Positions 44,361-54,953 of a DNA stretch of 64,000 nt are shown here, piece after piece (within the stretch, counting starts at the first letter, position 1; each line of letters opens with the position of its first letter). Position numbers and translations under genes: made by a program. The stretch lies in assembly GCA_934047225.1 (NCBI GenBank), contig OW203992.1, positions 12,699,501 through 12,763,500 of the forward strand, read 5' to 3'. The stretch is from Ypsolopha sequella. Its lineage: Eukaryota > Arthropoda > Insecta > Lepidoptera > Ypsolophidae. The notes under the pieces are model-generated. The model was not told the origin of the DNA, searched no databases, and worked only from the letters and a program-made list of their open reading frames with translations.

Positions 44361-46892
44361 CTATATATAATGTTGATCTAGGGACATCGTCTTTGATTCT
44401 TCACTCTCACAGTACTTCAGACATTCCCTTAACACATCCATCGGTCTATCAGCAAAAAGGTCACACTGTGGTGTTGAGACCAAGAGTGCGCTGAGCTTGT
44501 CGAGCGCCCGTATAAGCGGAGATTCGCGGCGCGCCACCGTGCCTGCGGACGGCACCGACAATAAGCGGTGGGAACGGCCCCTTAAGTACTTATCGGGCAC
44601 GAACAATCGGCAGACCTTTTCAACTAAATTGGGACAGTCGGTGTCTCCACGTAAAATTCGGCAAGCCGTTACCATTAGATCACAGGTTCGCCTGACTTCT
44701 AACGAGTTGTAACCTAACGTTCCCAGTAAATATTTGGTCGGGTACATAAATGGGTAATAGCCATATTTCTCTTTAAAAAGAAACCGTAAGAGGGCTTTCT
44801 GTAACTTTTCCAACATCAGAGCATAGGCATTTTCATGGGGACTCCATGTAATAGCACTTACTTCTATTTTGCTTCTTACCAGGGCTGTAAAGAGTAAGGA
44901 TATCACTTTACAGTCGTGGAAGTCCTTGGCATTGCGAATGACAAAACCTAGTCTGCGGTAGCAATCTACAGCTAGTTTTCGTATGTGTTCGTGGAACGTG
45001 AGTTTTGTGTCAAAAATGACACGAAGATCACGAATAGAGTCGACACGAACAATCACATCAGAACCAAGCGTGTAGACAGCGTGTAAAGGTTGATGACCTC
45101 TAGTGAACGTCAAGACGCTGCACTTGGCCACATTGAAGTGAAGCTTGTTCTTGGTGCTCCACTCAAATACAGCATCTAGATCCCTTTGGAGCAAATGACA
45201 ATCAAGGATGCTGTTAATAGAATTGATAAGCTTAAGGTCATCAGCGTAGAGCAAACATTTCGCATTTTTTATCACGAGCTCCAAGTCATCTATCATCATG
45301 ATAAATAACAAAGGTCCCAGGATGGAACCTTGACTCACACCTGAGCAAGTATGGTAGGGCTTTGATGTATAACAGCCATGTCTAACATACTGCTGCCGAT
45401 CCCGTAAGTAGTCCGCTATAAGCTTTAACAGCCCAGGAGCAAAACCAAGCGAGCATAACTTATTCAAGAGAACATCGTTATCCACGCGATCAAATGCTTT
45501 CCTGAAGTCAAGATAAGCTACGTCCACCTGGCCGCCCTTATCCATATGACCAGAAACGCTGTCTACTAGTGTCAGCAAGTTGGTATTGACTGAGCGACGA
45601 CTTCGAAATCCGTGCTGTGAATCTCCCAAGAAAGGTTGAACCTGTTTTGATATTTTCTTGTGCAAGATCGACTCATAAACCTTAGCGGGTGAGCACAAGA
45701 TCGCAACTGGTCTATAGTAATCGACTCTTGACGTATCACTCGTTTTTGGTATCGGACTGACTTTTGACAGCTTCCACCGCGAAGGATAAGTATTTGTTCT
45801 CACGGAAAGGTTTAATATATAGCACAGTGGAGGGATCAATGCATCACTGCATGCCTTCAAAATATAAGAGGGTACATTATCTGGTCCTACTGCGCTTCGA
45901 GGTCTAAGACGTCTTATAGCTAAAGCCACGTCATGTTGTGTTACCTCGTTGACGTTTACATAGTTCGCCGAATTGTTTGAGTTTAAACGGCTTGCCTCGT
46001 CGCCGTCCAAAACAGGTACAACTGGGAGAAACACACTTGCGAAGAACTCTGCGAAAGCTTCAGCCGCAGCCTCACCGACACATTCCTTACCTTCATGTAT
46101 AACGCGGGGTTCAAAGCCTCCTTTAGACTTCAAACTCGCTACATGTTGCCAGAAAGAACGCGGATTATATTTAATACTGCTCTCAATATCCCGAATATGG
46201 TTATCATACTGCGATGTTATCCTAGTTTTGATGTCAGCTCTCAATCTACTAAAGGTTTGGTAGACGAGATGGTCTTTCGTAGCTTTCCATCTGCGGTGCA
46301 ATGAAGCTTTACGATTTATATCCTTTATTAGATCTGAAGTGAACCAGACTGGATACCGCCTCTGTCGAGACTTGGGTCTAACTTTTTTTGGTACACTCAG
46401 ATCAAAAATATTATAAAGAATATTATAGAAGGCCTCCAAAGCAATATTAACATTTTTCGCTTCTGTAACCGTTTCCCAACAAGCTTCGCTAATAAGTTGA
46501 TGTAAAAGAATGAAATTAGCCTTTGAAAAATTCCAGTCTTGCTTAGGTGTGATGTTACTGGGATCGAGTGTTTGAGCGCAACGTGAACGAATTATTTCTT
46601 CCAGAGGGAAAACAATCTCAAGAGGTGGATGGTAAGCATCAGCACGAGGAACGAGGCCGCCGCCACTTACAGAACATACATCGACACTACCCAGATCCTC
46701 CGGGACCAACACCACATCCAGCTTACTTCCAAACGAATTAATTTCCTCGTTCATATCTTTCATTCCACAAACACTTAAAAAATAGCAGTAATAATTACAA
46801 ACATTAACAGACGCACTATTCAGATTTAAATCGCCAAAAATAAGTACAACAGCAGTAAGTTCACTAATAATACTTTCAATTTTAGTAAAAAA
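44361..46892 (-). pseudogene. LINE ORF2: endonuclease C-terminus and reverse transcriptase
   Basis: The 800-codon frame from ATG at 46763 is continuous in frame with 43 more codons to 46892, which include the endonuclease motif VVLIFGDLNLNSAS and run up to a stop codon at 46893-46895. In the 800-residue numbering, the RT domain spans about 330-590: GPD (293-295), PIPK (337-340), YRP (350-352), LDFRKAFDRVD (418-428, first catalytic Asp), GVSQGSILGPLLF (475-487) and YADD (506-509, catalytic). A C-terminal thumb-like and zinc-poor tail follows; I see no RNase H motif. The RT would copy element RNA at a nicked target. Nothing in the RT core is visibly broken, so decay appears recent. The internal ATG at 46763 is unlikely to be the natural start. 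Confidence 0.88.
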
Positions 46893-47294
46893 TTACATGT
46901 AGACGTCATCCTTTGATTTAGGCGGTATGTACACAACACAAACATTAAACTCCACTTTATGAAAAGTAAAAGAAGCCCACAAATCCTCTCCTATGTCGGT
47001 CTCCAGGTCAATGCGGCGTCGGAGTGCTATGCCATGTCTTGCAGCCAGCAAGACTCCGCCACACCTGGTAGGTCGATCTCTGCGCAGTATACTCCAGTCA
47101 CCAATGATGACCTCTGCATCCTCCACGGTAGAATCATCCAATTTAAATCGATCCAAACCGCATTGTGGAATAAAGCACTGCGTCGAAGCAGTTTTTATTG
47201 AAAGCCACTTACAAATATTCAACATATTCGCATAGAGTAAGTTAAGTTCATAGTAGGTAGAACATTTATCATCTTTAAATTCATGTTTTTTTTT
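46893..47294 (-). pseudogene. LINE ORF2: endonuclease N-terminal part, ended by one stop
   Basis: The frame is open from about 47294 (upstream codons read YYELNLLYANMLNICKW) and contains RPTRCGGVLLAARHGI and WASFTFHKVEFNVCVVYIPP, typical of the apurinic-endonuclease-like domain of LINEs. It ends at a TAA (46893-46895) between DDVYM and FFTKIESII, where the domain should continue; the downstream codons are in the same frame. The catalytic segment usually found before this (N-A-R/E-T-W) is shortened or absent, consistent with 5' truncation or internal deletion. Confidence 0.85.
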
Positions 47295-47297
47295 TTA

Positions 47298-49107
47298 ACT
47301 TTGAGTTTTTTTTACCTATTTGATAAGAAAAACAATGTGATTATAACCTTGAATCTCAACACAACAAACACTACGAAACGAAAGACGCCATTGTAAATTT
47401 GTGAGTTTGACACTTCAAGTTATCAAATATTATTCGGTATATTTAAGGATATCAAACGGTTACACAGAAACGCATCGGTTGTTAAGGTAATTTAATTTAG
47501 TAGGGTAGCACTGTCGGAATGTATCGATAAAGTCGATAGACACCACTTGTAAGTACATTGGTGGGTTTCATGATATAAAATCGCAATTCTACTTCGGATA
47601 TCCACCAAAGTAAGTTAGACATTAACATTTTAGACAATAACCCTGCAATTGGACTATTTTTGAGGGAAGTGTACAACGCACAGATAGCTCGGATGTTGAA
47701 TCTTTAGTTTGTAAACTGTTAATCTCTTCTAATTGGTTTAAGTTCTGAACTGTTATGGCAGACGATAAATGTTTGGAGAAGGTCTCGGATAGCGACTATA
47801 AACCTTCATGTCAGCATGTATTACACTCGGTTGGTAAGGTTGTTTAATCTGATAATTATTGCAAATTCAGAGCGCCCTTAAGCCCAACTTATGAGTTTGT
47901 CTAGTCGCTTCAACTGTAGAGATAGCGTGTTTTAGTACTTTGAGATAAAATTTCACACGCTTCTGTAAGTATTACATCAACTCTATTATTAATTTTGAAT
48001 TTGTATATTTTATGATACTGATTAGGAACTTAACTATAACGGATTTTCTTTGTAAATTTATGTATCAAACATTCAATAGTATTTTGTGCAACTGTAACAT
48101 AATTTGAGACCTTGGGACACGAGTGCTTGATTGTTTACGTAACGAATGAAGTGAGTTTCGTAATAGTTTTGCACGAGTGGCCCAATGTCTAATTATGTTC
48201 AGTTGCAAGCTATATTTTATCTACGACCATCAAAAATATCGCGTTTATGTATAATATTTTCAACTAACAATTTCACGGAAAATGAGAAGAAGAACACTCG
48301 TTCATGAACCTTGAGTGCGTCGTCTGGTAATGCTGCCTTGAAGTCCAATCAGAATACAGGGGGTGTGGCTTGAGAAATGAGGTTGGGACTTATTTATCGT
48401 CTCTGTTGTTGATTGGCTCTCTAGCGGTTTTACTGGGCCAATCGCAGCGCAGAATCGCGGTGTTATTATGTAATAATAGGTCTTTGCATATGAAATTGCC
48501 GAAATTTTCTTACAGATTTATGAGTTCATAATTCCTGTAAGTCAATAGCTTTTTCAATTATTTATTTTTGTTTGAAAGTTGATTTCAAGGTTTTACATCT
48601 ACGTATTAAATTTTGTTTTTATTTTCAGTTCCATTATAAAAATTAAATCTTCAAAAACAGTTCGTCCTAAATGCCATCCATTTCCACGATAAGATTCGTA
48701 ATAAATTTTTACAGCTGTCACTTTTTAAAAATTAAATTCATGTTGCTGTTAGCTTAATGTTGTCTCATTCATACACAAAGAAATTACATAATTTGGATTT
48801 TTCATTCCTGAAAAAAATGCAAAAATGTTAGTACCGAAAATTGAGTTTCTTTCAAATTCTCTATAGAAAACGGCAATTTCATGTGTAAAGACCTAATAAT
48901 AAACATCGGATACACAATCTAGGTACTTATAAATTATTTCGCGTTACTCAAAACTGAACTCTGTGACGTTTATTTTTTGTTAAAATAACGCGCTCTGAGT
49001 CGTGGCTGTTACGACATCCGAGAATGCCGAGTAAACAGAATTTTTATTGAATAACTCTCGAAATATAAAAAGTTTAGGGCTTTTGTTTATCATACATATC
49101 AATGTGA
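47298..49107. other. Mostly unassigned; possible small exon at 47755
   Basis: An ATG at 47755 opens a 29-codon frame (starting MADDKCLEKVSDSDYKPS) that runs across a good donor-like sequence, TTG/GTAAGG, near 47835. Upstream in the same frame, after a TGA, codons read QRTDSSDVESLVCKLL. No family recognised. Family D repeat copy lies at 48400-48480. Confidence 0.3.
48400..48480 (+). repeat. Dispersed repeat 'family D', copy 2
   Basis: GATTGGCTCTCTAGCGGTTT and GCAGAATCGCGGTGTTATTA match 9555-9625. Confidence 0.45.
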
Positions 49108-49243
49108 TAATGGTATCGATTCGGCGCAACACAACTTATTTGACAGGACTAACCTTATTTTGAGCGTTCTGTATTTGTCTTTTAGATACAGGAAGAAAAA
49201 GGCAGAACGCTCAAATTAAGCTTAGTCCTGTCAAATAAGTTAA
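49108..49243. mobile_element. Palindromic MITE 'family A', left part of split copy 5
   Basis: ATGGTATCGATTCGGCGCAA through GTCCTGTCAAATAAGTTAA is a normal family A copy up to its right arm, where it stops at a TTAA. The missing right end (GTCGTGTTGCACCGAATCG) is found at 52044-52072. Confidence 0.85.
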
Positions 49244-52039
49244 GGCTCCAGTCCCCTAAAAATCAGTATTCTTGCAGAATTATCAGAAAAGAAAGATTTT
49301 ATTTTAGTTAGTAAGAAAGCAATAAATAAAATACATTTTACGTTAATTTATAGTGTGGAATTTGAAGATTTCAAAACACATTTTTTCATTTACTTTAATG
49401 CTACTTTTAATAGGTTTTTTAGGCTTCAAACATACCTTTATTTATGTTCTACGCGTTGAGAGTCTCATTCATGCACACGTCACGTAAAAATTATGACAAA
49501 AACAAGAAATTTATTCAGGTAACATTTATTCCCATATCTTCAACAATAATCTTACCTGGTTAATTTTTTGGATAATACTTTAGTTTTCTTATTTCGAGTG
49601 CTTTAAGTAGTTGTAATTTTATGAATTCAACCACTGATAAAAAAAAATTTTTCTACTAGAAAACTATCGTTTAGCGTAGTCAAATTTAAAACACGTAAAA
49701 TAGAACTATTAATAAGTGAAATAACAAAAAACTGTATTTAAAAAATTATTTTAAGAACATTTATCAAATCGAAACTTATCGAGAGTTTAAAACACAAAAC
49801 GCGTCGATATTTCCCTCAGTTTCGCTGGGACATCGCAGCGTTCAGACGTGTGTTGTGTAGCTCGACGTCATTTTACCTCCCCCTCGCACGGTTGCTCCCT
49901 TTCCCTCGCGTAGATTCTTATGGAGAGGCGAACTGTATCATTAAAGTTGCTCTACTTGAATATTGCACTTATCGTTTAATAAGTAAACTATGGATAAAAT
50001 ATTTTTTGAATATTTTAAGAAATCCCTGTTTCGATAAAATAAAGTTTAATCTACGTCCGTCCGTATTTCACAGCATCATAACTTTAGCACCGTAAAGATA
50101 AAGACATGAAATTTGGCACAAAAATAGCATTAATTTGCCTACATATTACATTGTAAAAAAAAATATGAAAAATTTGAAATTGTTTAAAATATTTTCAAAA
50201 CAAAAGTGAGAAAAATAAAAAATATCCTAAAAATACAATATGGGTATCAAACTGTAGACACTAAAAAGGTGATTGTAAAAATATATACTTTTACTATATT
50301 TACTGGCACTGGTTTTGTGAAATCTTAAAAAAAACCACAATAATGTGTATGTCCGAAACTGGTAGACCGAAAAATATGAAAAAAAATCCATTTTAGATCA
50401 TAACTGACCAATAACCGGGAAAACTATAGTGATTTAAAAACAACAAAAAAAAAAGGAAAATAAATGAAAAAAAAATTAAAAAAAAGCAATATGGGTATCA
50501 CATTGTAGGTATTAAAAAGCTTATTGTAATAATATATAGTTTGGCTATATTTAATTGCATCTATTTCGATAAATCCTTGAAAATCTATAAAAAAATATTC
50601 ATTTGTCCCCCCTCTTATCTCCAAAACTGGTGGACCGAAAAATATGAAAAAAATCTTGGTAATACGCGTTTACGCAAGAATTACAGAAAAAAAATGATAA
50701 AACTAAATTTATCATCCACAATACGGAACCCTAGGTTCTGACTGGAGTCTGACTCGCACTTGGCCGGTTTTTTTTCAAGATGTTTGCGGTAGGCCGTTTT
50801 TTTGGGTGGTTTTAATTTAGTTTTCGGAGCTTTTATTGCTACCCTTAATTTTTACCATAAGTATCCGGTTATCCGGATAATACATTATCCATTATCCGGA
50901 TAGTAAAAATCTGCGAATAATTGCATGCCCTAATTCGCTTAGATTAAGTTATGTTAATGTGTGTTAATTCGAAAACCCGTAAAGCCGTATTTTAGAAGGT
51001 CTAAAAAACCCACGGGGATGGCGTGACACAAATTTTATACCAGCACCGCTGTTGCCACTTTTTGGAATAACTAAAGCCGAAGCTACATCCTTTTTATTAC
51101 TTTACTTACTTTTATTTAAAATATCTTAAAAAGCTATCGAAGTCACTAAAACCGACAGTCGAGATAACAACGTGCTAGTCAATAATGCATCAAAACAAAA
51201 GAACGTACGCAGCTGCGGTTCTTATCATTAAAACATCACATTTCTAAAACTAAATTTTTTACCTTTTTTATTGCACCTTAGTCATAATCATGGACACACA
51301 AACCGACAGACACTTAATTACCGTAAGAGTTTCTATTTTTGCTATTATATTACTTTAAGAACTGATTGTAATATGTGTGTGAGTATTAGGAATACATAAT
51401 TTTAAATGTTTTCATTGTTACGATTTGATTATTAATTTTCTACATTTCCAAATTTTATAAAGGTATTTTTTATGTACGGCATTAGTTAAATGAAAATCTT
51501 GATGAATAAAGAAATTTTCGGGCACAACTACACGCTTTTTAGGGCATGCAGGTTTCCTTAGAGCGATAGGGCTGATCACGTTGAGACGTAATAATCGTCA
51601 GAGAAACGCGGGTGTACTTATAGGTACACGTATGGGTGGACTTATGACTTGCATCTCACAGTTCACACTCGGAACACCTCGTGACACCCCTTCGGTAAAA
51701 ATTTGCAAATAATTGCATGACCTAAATGTATTGTGTCTAAATACTAATCACTCTTACTGCTACCAATAAGCCATCTATTCCAGGTAGATTTACTTTTGTT
51801 TATTTTGCTTTTGCAAATTCATTTTGTTTGTTCCGATAAACAAACCAAACTTTGTAAATTACCGTTACTTGAACAATTAAAAATCTTCACATGTCAAATT
51901 TTAAGTAATCGTACACTCATTTAACGAAGTAGAGCAACATTCAGGTGCGGTCTCTAACATCTTAATGCAGCGGGGGGAGCGCCACTTCTAAAGACTCAGG
52001 CAAGATGAAAGCGAAATGTTGCAAAGAGAGTCTGGGGCC
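49244..52039. mobile_element. 2796-bp TTAA-flanked DNA transposon inserted in a MITE
   Basis: TTAA lies at 49240-49243 and 52040-52043. Left end: GGCTCCAGTCCCC; reverse complement of the right end: GGCCCCAGACTC; so short imperfect terminal inverted repeats are present. Joining the flanks at one TTAA restores a normal family A right arm (AAATAAGTTAA then GTCGTGTTGCACCGAATCG). No transposase is recognisable inside. The interior includes a GC-richer patch with several CG-rich words at 49800-49920 and a whole family E repeat (50046-50775). TTAA targets point to piggyBac or Kolobok; the termini do not let me choose. Confidence 0.85.
50046..50775 (+). repeat. Family E ('GGGTTCCGTA') repeat, long copy
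   Basis: CATCATAACTTTAGCACCGT, AGACATGAAATTTGGCACAA and CATTAATTTGCCTACATATT at the left, CACAATACGGAACCCTAGG and GACTCGCACTTGGCCGG at the right. The body is poly-A/T-rich with two internal sub-repeats beginning TATGGGTATCA. The same order occurs in 55091-55818. Confidence 0.75.
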
Positions 52040-52043
52040 TTAA

Positions 52044-52072
52044 GTCGTGTTGCACCGAATCGACACAATTAT
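52044..52072. mobile_element. Palindromic MITE 'family A', right end of split copy 5
   Basis: GTCGTGTTGCACCGAATCGA and CACAATTA complete the MITE interrupted at 49243. Confidence 0.85.
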
Positions 52073-52540
52073 TTACCTAATCTTCGGCTTAGTAGTTTGC
52101 ACCATACTCGTACATGGTCAAACAGAAACTTGGTCAAAGCTTGAGGTAACTTCTTGATTTTATTCCATCGAGAATTAAATTTACATTTAGCAATTTTGTT
52201 TTGGGCCATTTTTGGGCTCTTGGAGTTGTAACGTCCTGGGGATCTAAAAAGGCCGACTTGGATGAATAAGGTTCAAAAGGTTATTTGTTTTGTATTGTTA
52301 TAAAATCGGACTAATCTGAACTTAAATAATGGCATTTAAAATATTTCCCTAGCATTTAAAATGAATTTACAATGAATTTCTAAAGTTCTAGCTATAGGCC
52401 ACACCCCCTTCTGGTCTCGCCCGGTCGCAGTTTTACGCGTGCTACGTCATTTTTGCCCTGCCGCTCATTCATTCGTTTTCGTTCTCTCGTCTTCTATGTA
52501 AAAGTATCTTGCGCGCTCTAAATTTTTAAGCTTTGACGAA

Positions 52541-52747
52541 ATGTCTTCACAAAAAAATAGATACAAATACTGTACAGTGCCTCAATGTACAAACACGACT
52601 ATCACTACACCTAATAAAGTGTTTGTTACCATGCCGCAAGGAGAAAAAATACGTAAATTGTGGTGTAATGCAATGAAACGTGACCCGAAGAAGAATGTAA
52701 GATTTTCCAACACTAGCGATCGTCATTGCTGTGAAGATCATTTCGAC
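52541..52747 (+). CDS. THAP zinc-finger protein, putative first exon
   Basis: From ATG at 52541 the frame encodes a C2CH THAP domain: Cys11 and Cys16 (KYCTVPQC), the proline of FVTMPQ (32), Trp41 (RKLWCNAMKRD), then Cys64 and His67 in CCEDHF. The 47-residue spacing between the second and third ligands is within the usual range. At 52748 there is a strong donor, GAC/GTAAGT, right after the HFD that ends the first exon in many insect THAP genes as I recall them, so the codons after it up to 52864 are probably intron. The AVPTIF-type motif and the rest of the protein are not found in the next kilobase. THAP domains bind DNA and occur both in host regulators and in P-like and Kolobok transposases. 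The exon is free of stops. It may be a real gene start or a duplicated exon. Confidence 0.7.
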
Positions 52748-53814
52748 GTAAGTTTTCAAGTAAACTATTCAACAAATGTATTAACACTTCTTCAAGCTAA
52801 AGTTATTGTTTGTTTGCCCTTTGCCGCCATGCTGCGCCGCCGCCACGCCGCCGCGCCGTTTTAATAAACCTAATGTGAAGAAGTGCATGGACTTTTTGAT
52901 GTTCAATCCACTGTTGGACATCCTTTTTTTCAGTACATTTGTGACGAAATTTTACGAATCCACATCTTATTGTACTTACCTACGTAGATACCTACATCTT
53001 ACTGATAATAATCGCAATTCAAATGTTTTGTTTCTCAGGGTTTATAGTAATTTTAACTTATTTTACACTGTTTTTGTAAAAACCTAGTACAATTTTTGGG
53101 TAATTACCCGGATAAATAGCCAGTCTGCTACATTCGTCACCCAACTCTAGAGACAAGTATATTTTTTGGGTAAAGTTGTTGAAACCAACCTTTTTACATA
53201 AGTCTAGACGTTACCGGTTTAGTTATTTTTTTTTACCTCCTACCATATTAGGAGGTACGAGCCTTTTGCCCGCGGCTACACCTACGTTTATTCAATATTT
53301 GCCCAGTCATAACTAATAACCCACGTCATTTTAAATTTCGTTAAAATATTCAATGTACTTACACACATGACTTTTTTACCAGTTTATTATTATTATAAAA
53401 TATAAACAATAAAAACAAAGATATTGCTTACGACGAACAGCCAACCGACTGTCGCGACTTTCCAAAACAAAGGGTCACACATTGGTAAAAAAGTACAAAG
53501 ACATTTGTGACAGTTAAACTAGATACCTAACTATAAGTATCAAACAAGAAAATAAAGTTTATTAAACATTTTGTACCGTATTTGTAATAACTTTTCTTTA
53601 ATGGAGTAGGTACCTAGACAAACGGACAGATATATATGTTAAGCTTAGGACTTAACAAATCTTAAAATGCTTCTTTTACAAGGAGTGCGTAGGTACATTA
53701 TGTAAATAACATAAACTAATGTAAACATAAATTACTTCTTTCCACACAGTATATTTATATATATTATACATATATATTTAAAAGTAAGTACTTAGGTAAA
53801 AAATCTGGTCTTAC

Positions 53815-53942
53815 CTTGCCGCTTTTGTACCGCGAATTTCAGCACTGATGTAGCTACTGTTTGATGCAAAATAACCTGCCATCATTATAGAATCTATCCC
53901 AGGCAAGTTATCAGATTGACCACGGTCAAAAACCTGCTCCAT
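53815..53942 (-). CDS. Putative first exon of a SWIM/YqaJ-recombinase-associated gene
   Basis: On the minus strand the first in-frame ATG (53942) gives MEQVFDRGQSDNLPGIDSIM followed by MAGYFASNSSYISAEIRGTK and AA. This fits a pattern (F-x2-G-x3-NLP-x-I/V-D-x2-M-I-x2-F/Y-F-x2-N-x2-F/Y-x2-AEIRG-x-K) at the N-terminus of insect proteins that carry a SWIM zinc finger and often a YqaJ-like recombinase domain. The exon ends at a good donor, AAG/GTAAGA (53812-53815), in phase 2. The following exon (expected S-Y-G-x-x-A-V/I-G-Y) is not visible in the next kilobase. A TAG precedes in frame, and the open codons before the ATG lack another ATG. A CRE-like TGACGTCA lies about 70 bases upstream. The assignment is from memory of the family and is moderate. 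Confidence 0.5.
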
Positions 53943-54011
53943 TATTGTTATACCACTCGAAAACGCTTCAAATGACCGATTCTCTACGTACAACAGACCA
54001 CACTAAGGCGA

Positions 54012-54021
54012 AAATGACGTC
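54012..54021. promoter_or_regulatory. CRE-like site upstream of the minus-strand exon
   Basis: ATGACGTCAC contains the palindromic cAMP-response/ATF core TGACGTCA. A similar ACGTCATTTT-GCC string is upstream of the THAP exon (52449 onward) and TGACGTCAC recurs at 54777. Function is inferred from the motif only. Confidence 0.35.
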
Positions 54022-54389
54022 ACGAATTCACTGACTTGTCGGAACCGAGGTTTGAAGTTTAGAGTGCGGCGCGATGTTTTCATTCGTTTTCATATTGTAA
54101 TAACTCCGGATATACTTGTCGTATTGACTTGAATTAAAAACTGTTGTTTAAGTAGAAGTTCACTCAGTGATAGTGTAATACCGAAATTGTGATTAATTTG
54201 TTGTTTTCTACGCTTATTATAAAATTGAAAGTATAATAGAGTCAGCGTTTTTTCACGTGTGCAAAAGAGATGGCATTAGAACCAGTACTGTGGAGCAGAA
54301 TGATGTTGTGATTTATTTAAAACCGCCTTTTTAGAGGGGATGTCCTACTTAAATTTAGCAGGCTGAAATTCAGAATGTAAATTTTTTCA

Positions 54390-54498
54390 TAATGCATATC
54401 GTAAGGACGTGAAACCCGAGGGGGTGTCAATGATGTTCCAAATTGGCATGTCGTAACGACGTGAAACCCGAGGGTTTGTCAAATGTGTTCCTAAATGT
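54390..54498 (+). repeat. Tandem duplication of ~53 bp
   Basis: GCATATCGTAAGGACGTGAA with ACCCGAGGGGGTGTCAA is followed by GCATGTCGTAACGACGTGAA with ACCCGAGGGTTTGTCAA, each continuing with GTGTTCC/GATGTTCC. Two units. Confidence 0.7.
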
Positions 54499-54854
54499 GA
54501 ACTGTGAAATACAAGTCACATGGGTTGTGAGCCCTAATGCTGTACTTTGGGAACAAATAGGCCAACAGCCTGACCTGCCTTACGAAGCACGTAGACCGGA
54601 CACAATAGACTGATCCACAACCAATTTTTTTTTTATCTTGAATGTATTTTCATAACTTGAACTTTGGCACTAGTTTCATTGTTATAGGATAATAATTGAC
54701 GAAGTAAGAGAAGTTTAAATTTCATATCTTTAATGCGCGAGAATAAACGATAGCTCCCAGGAGCCGCCCTGAGAGTGACGTCACACGACTTGTCCCAAGC
54801 TTGTGCCTGCGTTTGTACACAGGGAAACTACTACAGCACCCGGAATGGGCAGTC

Positions 54855-54953
54855 CGTAAAAATGTTTCTTCCTATAAATATTGTGTTGTTCCAAAATGTC
54901 AATCAACAACGATATTTACACCTAAAAAAATATTTAAAATGGTCGTCGTCCGG
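54855..54953 (+). pseudogene. Second THAP-domain N-terminal remnant
   Basis: The frame reads RKNVSSYKYCVVPKCQSTTI then FTPKKIFKMVVVR and a TGA. KNVSSYKYCVVPKC and TPKKIF correspond closely to the start of the THAP domain at 52541 (RYKYCTVPQC, TPNKVF). The homology ends after about 33 residues, before the Trp and the last two zinc ligands. There is no ATG in the correct frame directly upstream. It has a TGACGTCAC 75 bases upstream, like the other exons in this cluster. Confidence 0.65.

Larger units (their letters stand above)
44194..47297 (-). mobile_element. Non-LTR retrotransposon (LINE), near-complete ORF2, 5'-truncated
   Basis: The element reads on the minus strand. From right to left: an endonuclease region, a reverse transcriptase, a short 3' UTR (44240-44360) and a 3' tail of TAAA/TAATAA repeats (44195-44232 on the plus strand as TTTATTTATT). 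No ORF1 (gag-like) frame is seen, and the open frame begins only at about 47294 after an in-frame stop in an A-rich run, so the 5' end is missing. I could not identify a target duplication. Motifs and lack of an RNase H domain suggest the Jockey/CR1 group of insect LINEs; the exact clade is not determined. Confidence 0.9.

Noticed and set aside
44497..47235. Several plus-strand open frames across the LINE
   Set aside because: They lie antisense to the reverse-transcriptase frame and carry no motifs of their own.
52748..52864. Coding extension of the THAP frame beyond HFD
   Set aside because: It follows a strong GTAAGT donor and ends in a low-complexity CG-rich stretch without similarity to THAP proteins.
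53943..53993. Upstream extension of the SWIM-like exon to 53993
   Set aside because: The extension would start at TTG, not ATG; the first in-frame ATG is at 53942, which also fits the family N-terminus better.
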